Assembly (NCBI GenBank): GCA_013397455.1
Contig: VYZB01000218.1
Coordinates: forward strand, 787,278 to 851,277
Origin: Crotophaga sulcirostris
Taxonomy: Eukaryota; Chordata; Aves; Cuculiformes; Crotophagidae
Length of the DNA: 64,000 nt
Direction: 5' to 3'
This document shows, piece by piece, positions 1 to 13,624 of the stretch. The notes under the pieces are model-generated. The model saw nothing but the letters and a program-made list of their open reading frames with translations. It was not told where the DNA came from and did no database searches. Each line of letters begins with the position of its first letter. Within the stretch, counting starts at the first letter, position 1. The position numbers and the translations under genes are program-made.

Positions 1-3000
1 TCCCTCTTTGGAGACAGTGACATTGTCTTGTTAGTATGAGGTTATAAAAAGTATTTTTCTTTGAATTTACGGTTAGAATTATACTATAACTTTTCTCTGC
101 TGTGGCTGCAGTTAATAATTTAATTTTCAATTCAGTATTTCATTTTACCATGCTACATTTTACCCAGTCATTCGATGCATTTTAAAAATTACTGATAGTG
201 CTGTATTCCCCTTCATTCCATGTTGCATTTTGAGTTCAAGATGGATGGATTTTATTGTGGCAAAAGCAACTGTTGTAGGATGCCTTCTGGTAGACCACCA
301 TCATGGAAAACATTTGTTCACAGCATTTACAAAGAAAAGTTTGTGTATATGCCCCTGAATCAAATAGGCATGGCAATTTGTGGATGTTTGTGAGAAGGTG
401 GAAGAGGAGGCCTGGACTTGGAATGCTGACTTCCAAAGTGGATTTGAGGAAAGCCTTGTGAATTTTGCCATTTGCTGGATCAGATGGAGAATCAAGACAT
501 GATAGCAGAGAAGCTATTGAGGCAGGGAAGGCACCTGGAGAAGACAACCCTGTCATAGTAGGCTTCTAAATGCTTGCTTTCTTGATCCATAAGAGACTTG
601 ATACATCCTGCTTCTTTCAACAAATGAAAGGAGGACATGGCAAGGTGAAACGGGGAGAAAATTGGCGTCTATTGATTTCTTATAGAGAAGAGGAAGTGAA
701 AAATAGTTTTGCAAAGGAGCAGTGTAAGAGCTCAGAAGGACTGAGCATTCTGGCCCTCAGGGCGTGATATCTCTACTACAGTTCTGCACAGATGCTGTCC
801 CTGTCACTCAGGCTGGAAGAGCCGGACAGCAGGCCTGGCATATGTACAAACGCCTGGGCTCGGTTTATTTAAATACATACTTAGAGGGTTTTGTGTACTG
901 GAGGCTGCAAACTTGCTCTGTGCTACCACTGTGTTTTGGAGTGGAAGAAATATCATCTTGTTGAGATCCTAGCACTTTTGCAGGCTGGCTCTGCCCCCGG
1001 GAGCCCTGCAGATGGCCCTTGTCATCTGTGAGGGGATGAACCAGCTCCCCAGCACAGACGTGACACTGGCTTTGTCTGTTCCTCCGGATGTCGAGTCCTT
1101 GACAGGGGCCAAGTTCAGTTTGGTTTGGCTGCTGTAAGATGTTTCAGCTCATTTAAATCAACAGGCTGCATGTACAGGGAGCTGTAAGCAGGATTTCTTT
1201 CCTTTTTAGCTCTCCAGTCAGTCTTAAATAGAGGGGTCTTTATGCTTCACACTCTTGTGCATCCAAGTATCCTTGCAAATGCATTCATATACTGAACAGA
1301 AAGTACAAGATATCAGTCATTCTTCTTGCTGGTCTACATTTAAGACATCAGCTGAAAGAAAAATATGTGTTAATGGCACATTGTGTGGGAGAAAAGTAGG
1401 TTGTGATGACTAAAATACTACTTTCTCAAGGAAAGTAGTTACTGTATGAAATATTTCGTAATCCAGAGGAATCTCACAGATCTCAGTTTATCTCTCATAT
1501 CTCAAAATATTTTACATGTAGATCATCTGCTTAAGATAGGCGTGATTCAACTTGTGCTTGAACTTGTTCTTTAACTTGTCAGTTGCAATATGGACAGTTT
1601 ACAGAGAAATAAATATATTCCAGAGTGGATATTCCACAAATAATGCAAATTTTGGTGTGCTGAAATTTGACATGGGACAGCCTTTCCAATAAAAACACTC
1701 TTTATAAGTACAAGCACAGAGAGAGCACATTCTATATATATGGTTGGACACTGTTTCCTGAATGACTGAGTCTTCTCTGATGCATCTCGTAAACATATTT
1801 AGTTTTATATATGAATTGATGTAGTACACAACTCAATTGAATACTCAGACTGGGGTTTTATTTTTCAAAAATCTGATTTCAATCATCACACTTGGGATGA
1901 GAATTTCAAAAATGGTTTTACACAATTTTGCAAAAAGTCCTCCTCAGTTGAGACATACAGGCTAAGACATTGCATGAGTCCTGTTGCATACACAAGAAAA
2001 TTCCACATGGTCAGAAATGTGGTAACTGTATTGAGAATGTAGTAGCAACCATACACTGTATTTGTCATCTGCCATATCTTATTGCCAGTGCTTATAAGCT
2101 GAGTATTTGGGATCAAAATGGAAAAAAGGAAAAAAAAATGAACTATGTCTGTCACCAAAAAAGTATCACACAAGCAGAACTTTTTTCATTGTTGCAATGG
2201 TGAGTCTTGGCTGCTTGTGATGGCTAGTGACAAAATGGCAAAGACGAATAAAAATCACGTTAAAGGATAGATAAACAGAGGCACCACGAAGCTGAAATTT
2301 TTTCAAGCCCCTCACAGGCTGATGGAAGATCTGAGAACAACACCTGTTTACAAACTACATAAACAGCTGTGCACCAAAATGCACCCTGTATTACAAGTCC
2401 AAAATCAGTAGGATTTTATTCTGTTCTGTGGAAGTTGGATGTATTTTTTAACTGATTTGAGGCCTCATGGTCAGAAAATGATGAGCTATTATATAGTATA
2501 AGCGCAATCAAATGAAAGCTTGAGATGGTCAGTTTCTCCTCATTTTCTCTCCCGGACATAAAATACTACAGGCTTGAGAAAAGTTGGATTACAACAGCAA
2601 GTGGGAGTCTTCCCTAACTGAGCATGATTCTTCGCATGAGCTATTTATAGGTATATGATCTGTGACAGAATATCAACCTCAGATACTATGCTATATATAC
2701 TTCTTCAATTTACAAATTGATGAAATCCACTACTATTTTAGAATTCTGGGAATACAACCAACTAATAATTATGCATTCCTGAATTGAGAGAAAAAAACAT
2801 ACATTAATATTTGGTTGTTTGTCAGCAATATGCAGAAGGTTTACCAAGATTATGAAAGAGAACAAAGGTCACCTTTTATTTGTACAAATTGATTTTAATT
2901 AATCCTATTAATTCCTACATCCTGTTGTTTCTGGCAATAATGAATACAGAATTATGCCAAGCATACTATGAATCTGATACAAAAAGCTTTGGCAGGTTCA

Positions 3001-3462
3001 CATTTGATAATTCACAGCAACATGCTGAACTCTAAGAGCTGTTTCTCTTGTGATGCTGTAGTGCAAATTAGAAAGATAAATTGATATTTAACCGGGCTGG
3101 ATAAATGAGTCCATTACCAAGGGTTTAGTTCACTGTCATTTTGAGATGACAGTCAGACAAAAGATCTGTACTTTACTTGATATTTCGAATAAGTCATCAT
3201 TCTAGAATTTTTCAAGCAGATATGCTTTTGGAATTAATAATTTACTCATTTCCATTATCTTAGTAGGTCTGGGCAACGTTTTTCAGGCTGCGCTGTCAAC
3301 AGAAATACAAAAAAGCAGGATGCCTGTGCAAGGAGTCCTTTGCAAGGTCATAGATAGCCATAAATATTCCCTTCCAGTTTCTGTGCTTGCATCACTGCCT
3401 TTCTTTAGTTCCCTTCTTTATCTGTCTGGAAGGGTTATTTGAGCAGAATTTACACACTGCTT
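1..3462. other. AT-rich unique sequence, no gene recognised
   Basis: All open frames here are short (106 codons or fewer) and overlap on opposite strands without splice or family support. No CR1, LTR or tandem array was recognised. The stretch from about 960 to 1100 is somewhat richer in G+C but shows no CpG island. Confidence 0.6.
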
Positions 3463-3663
3463 TCAACAGATGACATAAGAATGGTACGGAAAAATGGGTG
3501 CCACTGTGCCATCATCACCATGATATGTAGCATGGATATTTGGAAAAATTCTTGTTATTCCCCCAATTTTAAACATATCAGCAGCTGCTAAGCAGATTGT
3601 CTCTGACCAATCATGAAAGGTCCATGCTTCATAGGAATCCTTGATGATAGGTTTATATGCCAT
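3463..3663 (-). other. Weak candidate coding exon, function unknown
   Basis: On the minus strand, 66 codons are open directly after a good splice acceptor: a pyrimidine-rich stretch ending in ATTCCAG, immediately before the ATG at 3663. The peptide has a natural-looking composition, with a segment reading FPNIHATYHGDDGTVAP near its end. I do not recognise the family. The frame ends in a stop at 3463-3465. A possible donor, GTACCA at 3482-3487 (minus strand), lies just before it but is weak. No partner exon was identified nearby. An open frame of this length is expected by chance in 64 kb, so this is a candidate only. A chance frame beside a chance acceptor is the main alternative. Confidence 0.18.
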
Positions 3664-6600
3664 CTGGAATTAAAAGAAATGTCTAAATTTCTCCTCTGGG
3701 GGGAGCCTAAGGCCTGAGTCATGGGTTTGTTTAACTTCTTCAGTGAACCAAAGGCCAGCACCTCCACTGAATTCCCCAGTTCCCAGGATAGTTTCTAGAA
3801 TCAAAAAGGAAGGATTACTCTTAGGATGACTGAGGCAGTGCTGGCTGACTGATATACATCAGATATTCATCTTCCAAGGAAGCTCTCAAAATAACCACGC
3901 ACTGTCGCTCAGTACCATGGACATACACAGACCCAAAGCCACAACAGCTGATGGGTCATCAAGTGCTTCTCACAGATCCGGAAAATTGTGTTGTAGATCA
4001 GGAAGACCTCTGCCAGGAGAAAAAGTTCTTCAAATTGAACAGATGCAGCCATATAACATGTGGGCTTCCTACAAGCAACCACTGTAAAATCTGTGAGCAC
4101 TTATCACAGTAAAGAGATCCTCATTGTTTGTTTAGCTTTATATAGTCTCTCAGAAATCTTGGATAATGCAGTTGTGGTTGGTCTTCTCTTAATCATCGCT
4201 ATTGACTTTTTTCCAAAGAATTACAATTTTAACTACTCAGTCCTCCTGTACCTTATGGGTTATTGCTTTGAATCTATCCCAGAATGCTTATTATATCCTT
4301 TCACCCTGAACTGCTTTTCTGAACCCCAACAAGTAGCCAGGACTACAACTGAGCTGCAGGCACTATGACTAGCCCTTTAACCCAAACATCATTCCACAGC
4401 TGTAACAGAGAACACACTTGAAATTCACCTCCAATGCACTCTCATGACTCCCTGTAAACAAATCAATCACCTGCTTGCTTTTTCCCTGATATTACACTCA
4501 CCAGTGAAAAAAAAGGAATCTGCATACATTAGATGATTTTTGGAGCTTGGCTGACAAGAACATACCATTTCAGGCTTTCTTTCCTTGCACATTCAGCTGT
4601 AGGTGGGTTTCCTAAAGGTCAAGTTATCTAATCTTGAAGAGTAGCAGTATGAATTGAAAAGCATATAATAGTGTAGATAGTGCAGCTCTCCTGTGAAACG
4701 GCAAGGCTGACTGAAGCAGAATTCAGAGGTCATTTTCTTCTGGTTTCAAAAATATGCCAAATCAGAAACCTGCAAAATAGTGCCATGGTGTAAGTGACTA
4801 ATCTTTATAGAATGTTGTGCACTGGAATTAGGTACTGTATCAAGTTCAGGACAGCAATACAATAATGCGTTCAGCACAAACCATGGATTGTCCCTTGTCT
4901 CATCCTTCTTTGTGAAAAACTTTTTGCATCAGAGTTTAGTTCTCCTTACTGCTTTTTTTTTTTTTAGTTGTTGTGACAATATAAAAGAGCTTTCTCACTG
5001 GTAACACAGTCATACATTTCTCTGTCATTCTCTATACTGACCCTGACCTAAAAGAATATCAGAAGAATGCACTAGAAGAGTTTACTGAGCTGAAGACTTT
5101 TCGGGCTGCTGTCACCTCTGAGGAAACCCACAGGAATATGTCAGGCAACCAAGTGGATAGAATTCACATATGCTAGTGGTGTGCCCTTGCTTGGGATGAC
5201 CAAGTGTTCAGGAACCATATTTTCTCACATTCCACTAAGGTTAAGGTGCAACAAACAGTCCTGTGCCTTGCAGTGGTAGTCTGAGATCTGTGTAAATCTC
5301 CCTACATATATGCATGTGGATCACCCTACATACAATAGGATGTCAGACAAATCCAAATCTTTTGAGTATCCCAAAAGAATATGGTATAAATAAAGAACAT
5401 GAAACTTGTTTGCTTATTCTTGCATTTAAGAGAATAAAGCCCTCAAGAATGATTTATTGAAGACGACTTTAGGTATTAATCCTATATAATAATGACTGCA
5501 TGCTTCTTCTTAGGCAATTGACCATATTGAGTCTTTTGACATTAAGATGACTGAAATTATGACTCTATCTTGTTTATACTGGATGATTATCCAAGAAACT
5601 CATAAAATTCAGTATAAAAATATAATGATTTCTATATATAATGATGTATAACATATAATTTTTACCCCTTACACATTTTTTTCATTTTGCTTTTTCATTT
5701 CATACAGCAATCGAAAGCTGTGCAACAAATAGTAAATTCTTGCTTACTTTCTTCTTTCAGGAATGCATCAGTGATTCAGTGGTGGATGAGAAGATGAAAA
5801 AAAGGAAGATTATGTCCCTTGAGCCAGGGATAACAAGTTGTCACTGTATGTGGTGCAACAACTATTGTGCTAGAAAGCAAAATCCAAGATTGTTATCAAA
5901 ACAGGAAAGGCTGCTTACACAGGGCAAAACTGCCATGTTTTGAAGTGACATAGTAGAACATTTGTGTTTCAAGAAAAGAGCAAACACAAGTAATTAATTT
6001 TTTATTGTGTTACTGTAAGTAAGATGTAAGGATTTGGGATCATACAAAGCACAAATTCCCATCTTATCAAAGGTTATATAGAAAACTTGTTTAGAGGAAA
6101 ACCTTTCTGAGCAGCAGCTGATGTCTAGACGGTCTCTGCTCTCCCATACTTTCCTGTTGAATGTCAAAAGCTTATTGATAGAATTGTTCCTAAGCCTGAT
6201 TTATTTAAGAGAGATGAAAAGGGAGAGTTGGCAAATTTACCTCTGTATGGATGAGTATGGCCCAGAGGTCGGTAGGCCTGAAGCTAAGCATGTGTTAACA
6301 TATATGTTTTCTGAACTAAGGCTGATAAAAACACCATCTATGGTTAGTTTCCAACTTCTGACATTTTTTCTGCATTTATAAAGCTAAAATAGAGCTTATA
6401 ACAGCTTCACTTAAATGCCTGATAGCTGCCAGGCTCAATCATGTATTGCAACTTTCTATTTGAAAACAAGCAGTGAGTATGGGTTTTTTTTGTGTAGCAT
6501 TTGGAGAATAGCTGATTTCATAGAGATTTAATGTGAAGTTGCATATTTGTCCACAGAAAAGAAATTTGCTATCCCTTATTCATCGTGATTTAGCTTAAAA

Positions 6601-6849
6601 TATGGGAATAAGAACAATAGCTTATGAATTCGGTTATCTGTCAAATGCCTGGAGCAGTCAATCAATCATGTTAAAACATCCATTTAAAAGGTTTGTGTTC
6701 TAAACCCTGTGAAAATCTGATTTGAATAAGCAAATCTTCAACACAGGCTTGAATGCATATGCCTCGTTTTCATGCTTTATGTATTTTCAAGACAAGAATC
6801 ATATTAAAAATGCAGAAAATAGTGAGATTTTAAAAGTCTCATATGCAGC
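3664..6849. other. AT-rich unique sequence, no gene recognised
   Basis: Short frames only. A run of T lies near 4955-4966. A strongly AT-rich patch with TATATAATGAT-like repeats lies at about 5610-5660. No family similarity was recognised for the overlapping frames around 3909-4368 on either strand. Confidence 0.55.
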
Positions 6850-6929
6850 ACTACAGACCCGGGGGAGAATAGCTGGAGAGTTGCCTAGCAGAGAAGGACT
6901 TGGGGGTGTTGGTCGACAGCTAGCTGAAT

Positions 6930-7421
6930 ATGAGCCAGCAGTGTGCCCAGGTGGCCAAGAAGGCCAGTGGCAGTTTGGCCTTTATCAGAAACAGTGTGGC
7001 CAGCAGGACCAGGGAAGTGACTGTGCCCCTGTACTCAGCACTGGTGAGGCCACACCTCGAGTGCTGTGTTCAGTTCTGGGCCCCTCACTACAAGAAGGAC
7101 AATGAGGTGCTGGAGTGTGTCCAGAGAAGGGACACGAGGCTGGTGAAGGGGATGGAGAACAAGTCTTTCGAGGAGCAACTGAGGGAACTGGGGCTGTTTA
7201 GCCTAGAGAAGAGGAGGCTGAGGGGAGACCTCATCACCATCTACAACTATCTGAAAGGAGGTTGTAGCGAGGTGAGTGTTGGTCTCTTCTCCCAAGTGAC
7301 AGGTGATAGGACAAGAGGAAATGGCTGCAAGTTGCGCCAGGGGAGGTTCAGATTAGACATTAGGAAAAATGTCTTCACTGAAAGGGTGATCAGGCACTGG
7401 AACAGCTGCCCAGGTGGCTGA
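6930..7421 (+). pseudogene. CR1 ORF2 C-terminal fragment
   Basis: A 163-codon frame encodes the end of the CR1 reverse transcriptase polyprotein, the part following the RT domain. Diagnostic stretches include [20 protein letters not shown], a [11 protein letters not shown] segment and [20 protein letters not shown]. These belong to the conserved C-terminal region of CR1-type ORF2. The endonuclease and the catalytic RT core are missing through 5' truncation, so it cannot make a working protein. The native frame breaks at about 7410, where the normal continuation into the last residues is lost by a small indel, and a stop follows at 7419-7421. The ATG at 6930 is an internal methionine and not a true start. 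Confidence 0.9.
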
Positions 7422-7538
7422 GTCACCATCCCTGGAAGTGTTTAAAAGACGGGTAGATGAGTTCCTTAGGGATATGGTTTAGGAAGTGGAAAGGTACAGT
7501 TGGACTCAGTGATATCAAAGGTCTCTTCCAACCAGATG

Positions 7539-7568
7539 ATTCCATGATTCTATGATTCTATGATTCTG
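7539..7568 (+). repeat. CR1 3' terminal 8-bp repeat array
   Basis: Three full units, ATTCCATG (7539-7546), ATTCTATG (7547-7554) and ATTCTATG (7555-7562), are followed by a partial ATTCTG. This tail marks the exact 3' end of the CR1 insertion and fixes its orientation as plus. Confidence 0.95.
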
Positions 7569-9204
7569 AAAGGCATTTCTACTCCATGAATGTAAAGTTT
7601 CTGATCTTACCCTCCTCAGACAAAACATTGCAGAACAAGAGCACAGAGAACAGTTATCTGCAGTACTTTGAGGAAAAGCTAACCCTGTCCTTCAAGGAGA
7701 TCCAGTAGGTCACTTGCTCTGCAGGATTGACTATACAAATGGTTAAGGTTTGCCTGTGAGGTAATGAGTAGTTCAATGCTTATTAAGGCCTCAGCCTCCT
7801 TTAGCATAATGCTATTGGATTTGGATCTTTAATGTGAGCACTGTTACTTTAACATTCTCTTTAATGCATCTTTAAAGAAAAATTGGACCCTCTGAGAATC
7901 TGGGAGTATTTAGAACCCTTCAGAGTCAATGTCCCTGCCATTTTCTTTTTCTGACTGTCACTTCAGCCTGAAAACAACAAGTTGGTGTTGTTCCATGTAG
8001 ACATCATTTCATAGATTTAGAAATCTATAAATAAAATTGCAGAGGGGCCAGGAACTTCAGAGATCAGTGGTATCACAGCTGTGCTCCTGTATAACTCATG
8101 GCACAGCGCAGCAGGGGGTACAGTCATACACAATCCAATTTCTTTGGGAAGATGACGGAAGACAGGTTTCATCATACACGTGCTGCTCTACTTCTCAAAT
8201 GCAAATAGTTCTCCATAATTTATAGCTTAGCATTATTTTAAGGTTTATTTTTTATTTCCTCTCCTTGTGTACAATTGTGCAGACATGCTGTCTGAAACAG
8301 TGAAGCTTGTGTTTGGAAAAGAGGTCTAGATAGGTTTCCAATAAGTTTACATACTGTGAATGTTCCAGCAATTTCCATTTCCAGTCACCACATGGGGAAC
8401 TTTCTTTCATAAAAAAAATCTATTTCCCAAATTTAGAAACTTTAGATAGAGGTTGTCTGTTTTCACTCCCACCAAGGATGGGTAAATCCGTTCAGATGAA
8501 TGTAAGATCTGGAAGAAGCATTTATCAAAAATCCTCAGTCAGCTCTACATATAGCTGCTTGGGAGTTAGGATTTGATCTGGTCTTTCTGCTAGAATTGCT
8601 CAGGGACACCTTGTAAATCAGAGGAAGAACAGAGCCATGGGCCCTGGACAGATCCGGCATGTTTTAGCCATAGCAGGGAATAGAAATCTGAGAGAAATAG
8701 CACGGGTATGTGCTCTCAGGAAAATGCTGATACTTTCAGAAAATGAAGTCATTAGGAACATCATACAAAAATTGTTCTTGTGACATTGTCCATGGGATTT
8801 CATAGAACAAAACCTTTTGAAAGTGTGTTCAACAGAGGAATTATGTTGCCAATGAGTGGCATTGTCTTATGAAGAACTGAGGATTGCTTCTTTGGCTTTC
8901 TGAGTAGCCTAGAAAAAAGTAGTGGAAGCTTCATTTTCTTTCAATAGAGTTGTTCCTCTCCTACAGCCACAATAATCTATCTTCCTGGCTATAAGTAATG
9001 TGAGGAGGTTTAATGTGTTTCTCTTCATTGATAAATAAATCCACCTTTTTCTGTAGGATCATGCACTGCCTTGATATGAATCTTTTGTTTGAAAAGGAGA
9101 ATGATATTGACGGAAAAAATGCTTCTCAGAAATAATATTATAGAGTAAAAGCTGACCTTGAAAGTAGCAAGGACATTTACAGTTTCCGGTGCTGAGGAAA
9201 ATAT

Positions 9205-9240
9205 AAATACATGATAGACAAAAAATACATGATAGACAAA
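9205..9240 (+). repeat. Perfect 18-bp tandem duplication
   Basis: Two adjacent identical copies of AAATACATGATAGACAAA occupy 9205-9222 and 9223-9240. With no divergence between copies, this looks like a recent slippage or end-joining duplication. Confidence 0.95.
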
Positions 9241-12200
9241 GAGAATGGCTGCGAAAATAGTAGGATCATGTGGGATGGTTCATACAATCTCTCTGCAGAG
9301 CAGTTACTGAGGGCCAGAAGCACAGTTCAGTTCTGGGGATGAGGGGTTTGTGGGAGGGTTCAAAAGCCCCTTAAGACGTTCACTATGCCCGGAGAGAATC
9401 CATTTTCTATTTGTCTGTGGCTGGAGATCAGCTGAAAATAAAGTTGCTGAGGAAAGGAAGCATTAGGTTACCCTCCTAGACCAGCCACTTGCTGGTACAA
9501 TATTGTTCGCAAAAATAAACCATTTTCTGCTTTTTGGCATGAGATAATTTTGGAGTTTGGATGATTTTGCTTTTCAAGGAATTATTATCTGTGGACAAAA
9601 TCCCTAACCTCCTGACACAGCCAAAGTTATGCTGACTATGTGTAACTCTTTAGACTACTACAACTGTTAAAGACCATTTGGTTCTCCACTGTCTTGCACC
9701 CAGTCTACCACTGTTACACAGGCTGCTGGTACCATGCGGTATCCATGGGCACATGGGTAATGACCCCAGACAGACACTAGTTTTTGGGCTGAGGTAGCCA
9801 GCACATAAACCTCCTGGCTCACCCTTGTCTACATTACACACATTAGTCCAATATGAAGAAGACATCAAATCTTCCCCGACTTGCTTCCCTAATTCTTCCA
9901 GCCCTTAGGAGCCACCATCAATACAGATGGTGATACTCTCTGTTCTTAGCAAGAGGAAAGCCACTTGCCTTCAACATTTTTTCCTAGTTCAGCTACATTA
10001 TATACTCTCCTACTAGTGATTTCAACTGCAGATATGGAGGGGCAGAGGAACCAATTTTATCTGCCTTGCAAGAGTACAGTTTTAGCATGCTGGGGAAAGC
10101 AGCTGTGGTGCTTCAGTCTACCCAAGAAAGTCTTGAAGGATTAGAGAGTCAGACAGTGCTCCTGTCAAGGACTCTGTGCCCCTGATTTCCACTCCCCGGG
10201 TGTCCTAGTCCTTGAAGAACCTGGTGAATACAGAAAACCTGGGTATCCCAAGAAGTAGAGTGCTTATACTTCTTTGAAACATATGGTGTTTCGCAATGCA
10301 GTGGAGAAGCAGGACCTTGTATCTTTCTGAAAAGTTTAAACTGGCTGTGATTGTCTGTCTCTTCTAAACTTGCTGCAAGTTGAGGGGGGAGAGTGATGAC
10401 TCTCTATGCCCGTGTCCCTGTCAGGCGGACCCCTGATGGGATCTGAGCTGATCCAGGAGGAACACACACCATGAGCTCAGCTGTCATTTGACTCCACCTC
10501 CTGTTACCATTTTCAGCATTATCTGCTATCTGCCTTCTCCTATGCCTCATGTATTAAAGAAGATAACTCAGCACTGCTGGAATAAATATAGCACATAGCT
10601 CTCCTGTCAGGATGCTTACTTCATTAGTCAAAGAAAAAAATGTTTCTCATATCTTTTCTCCTTGTAATTTTCCTAAAAGATTTTCTCCTGGAGGCCCTTT
10701 CTATGTAGTCAGCACCAATATTTAAGGTCTCTGTAAGTAACCCTTTCAGTAGCATTACCTGTTTCAGAGGAAGAAAGGAATGATATCAGGAGGATTGAAA
10801 GCTGGATGGTGCATGGTCCTTCCCCACAGGAAGGATTCACGTTGGATTTTGGACCGAGTCAGCCAACAGCAAATTCTCGAGGCAGTAACAAGGTTTTGCA
10901 ACCAGGCGACAATCTCATTTACTGGCAAACGTGTCCATTTTTCGCCAGAACAAATGTAGTCAAAGTGGTGAAGGAGAAGTAATTCTTGCCTATGATTTCT
11001 GATTCATCATGTGCCTGGACCACAACAGGTCACACGGCTGCTGCAGTGCTGTGTCTGCAGGAGGTTGGGTAGCCCCAACCCCTCCGTTTCTTCCCTCAGA
11101 AGAATATGGATAAATGGCCCCTTTTAACAGCCTGGAGGCCGGTTTTGCAGTGGAAGGCTCCTGAGGGTGTGTACCATAACGAAAATCTTTGCAAGTGCAG
11201 TTTATTTCAAATATTTCAAATTTTAACCAGGCTTAAATGGACAATATGTCTAGGTCATATAATCTCCTTTTTGTTTCCTTATTTAGATAAAGTAAGCCTG
11301 GAATATTTACTTTGTTCTTTTCTTTTAAATTAATTGTTTTCCATGTTCCTTTATCACTAGAAACGCAGACATTGTCTACTTTCTTTTCCCCAGAGAACTC
11401 TATGAATAACTGAAGAACTCACAAGTTTATATCATCAGAATCACAAAAGCAGTGAGAAGTGAGAGGGCATTGGTTTTTAGCCAGGTTGCTTAAAACTCTT
11501 TCCCTTGTCTGTTTTTGTTGACTATTAATTGACTCAAGCACCTGACAAGGTTTGAGAAAACTCCACAAACCAGTTTCTCAATCCTCTAGGAAGACATTAA
11601 AAAATAAAAAAGGCAGCAGGTTTTATCTCTGAAATAAATGAATGGTAAAGAAAAATCTTTATTCAAGTTCTGCATTTCTTTATGGAAAATCCAATGGAAA
11701 GAAAGCATGCAGACCAATTTTTTTTCTTTTGTGTTTTTTTGTGTGTATATACAATACTGAATGACATAAGAAATGTACTGGAGGTCAGGAAGCTTGTTAA
11801 ATAACTCCATATGGAATGAATCTTACTTTAAAAAAATAATTATGGTTAACATTATTGCTTAGGAGGAGGGGAAGGTGTTTTCTCTGAGAAAAATACTGTA
11901 GTATATTTTCAGTGGCAACTCCTGCATTTAATCAGAATTTTCAAGGGAACATCTCATACAAAAATTAACTAAGAAAAAGGTTGCTGCAAATCTTGGTAGT
12001 ATGATTTATCCTGCCAGATGTGGGTTAAACTGTAATTTATGATCAGTGACCTACATATCATGCTTAAATAGATACACTCTCTTTCAGATGACAAGTATTA
12101 AGGTCACCTTTCTTTCCCCTGTTCTGAAAGGGGTTGTCTCTGTTTGGATGGCTGATTCCTGAGCCAAAACCAGGGAATTTTCTTGATGCTAATGGAAGAG

Positions 12201-12964
12201 GGCAGAAGATAGCATGTGAATCCAAATTTAAGGATAATGAGTCTACTCTCCACTTTCCAGCGCTGGCCGGCTGTTTTCAGATAGAGCTGTAACAGCACAT
12301 TTTTCTCATCCTCTGCCCTTTCCAAGGGTTATTTGACCTGGTATACACTTTTCAAATGGTGTAGATTGCAAAAGAGCTGAGATACATCCAGGGTGTCAGA
12401 AGTGGTATCAGGTGGATTTTTCTCTCATGGTAGATAATGTTAACAGAGGCATTGTTTGGTACTCCAGACAGAAAAAAAACCTATTCCCATAAGAAGAGTC
12501 AGAGCAGCAGGCTGAATCTGAAATGATGATGACTGTAGATGCTATCATAGAAACAGTAGGAAGAAGGTGGAGAAATATTTTGAAACTCAAATACATATTC
12601 CTTTTCTCACTTTCCATGATGTTTTGAAATCAAGAATCAGAGATTGTTTTGCAATAAAACTGAGTCAGAGGTGTCCTCTGCATGCAATTTGGATATCTAC
12701 TCTTGTATCTGCAACCTGCAACCCAATAGCCTTTTCTTCTCCCTGTGATCCTTTTAGATGGTTTTAAAAGTCAGAATAAATGGTTTGAGGGTGGAGATAC
12801 AGCTGCTATGTGCTATAATTTGGTCTCACATGAATACATGGCTTTTGCAGTGAAATTACTAAGTTCCAGATGGGAGAGAAAAGAAATTAAAAAAAAAAAA
12901 GAAAAATAAAGAAGATTAAATATGGTTTGGGTCTTATTCCTTGTTGAATGTCCTACAGCTAGTT

Positions 12965-13179
12965 TCAGAAGTTGTTCAACATGGGCATTTTTGAGCTAAA
13001 CTCTGGATTCATATTTGGTTTTTTTGCCAGTTCACATTCTGTCACAACTCTGTCCCCCATGTGGAAATCATGTCCTATTTTTATGTAGTTTACAGGATCT
13101 CTTCCAGAGATTAGTCTAGCAATCTGCCAGGCAGCCATGGATGTAACTGCTGTACTAGAATTACTTCTTATGTGAAAAG
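12965..13179 (-). other. Weak candidate terminal exon, function unknown
   Basis: A minus-strand frame runs to a TGA at 12965-12967 and follows a possible acceptor TTTCTAG ending at 13180. The frame without its upstream extension encodes about 70 residues, including MAAWQIARLISGRDP and GHDFHMGDRVV. The composition looks protein-like, but I cannot assign a family. Using this acceptor requires an incoming phase that does not match the phase-0 exon candidate at 13625-13786, so the two do not join simply. The open frame itself extends to an ATG at 13258, which fits a chance ORF equally well. Confidence 0.15.
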
Positions 13180-13624
13180 CTAGAAATACACATATCATAC
13201 TCCTGACACACAATTGGCTCCATGAATTATTTACTCTAAGATGTCCCAGAATGTGCATGTGCTATATAATTAGCTATACCTTTTATTCAGCTGTAGGTAA
13301 CTGAATTGTGATAGCGTGTATCAGGGACTGCTGGTAAAAGGAAAACCACCACTTTAAAGTGATGCTGAGGCTTGAAAATATTTATAAACAATGGTAGTTA
13401 AAAAAGGATTGTTCAAAAGCCTTGATTTGGGCTGGCAATTCCTCTGAAAATTCAAGAAACACTGACGTCTCCCTCCTTGAGTTCCAGTTTAGGTACAAAA
13501 AATAAGAGAAAGCAAAAAATGAGATACCACCAAATTAAACTTAGTTTTAGGAGAGGAACCTTTGCTAATCAGGATAAGTCCTTGTGATTATCACTGATAA
13601 AGGTTGGATACATGTACATCTTAC

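Larger units (their letters stand above)
6850..7568 (+). mobile_element. CR1 LINE, 5'-truncated 3' end
   Basis: This stretch is clearly richer in G+C than its flanks and matches the 3' end of avian CR1. It holds the ORF2 C-terminal coding part, a short 3' UTR with the usual GGTCTCTTCCAACC-type segment, and a terminal array of ATTCTATG units. The element lacks everything upstream of the last part of ORF2, which is normal for CR1 because target-primed reverse transcription usually aborts early. The 5' limit is approximate. Confidence 0.95.
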
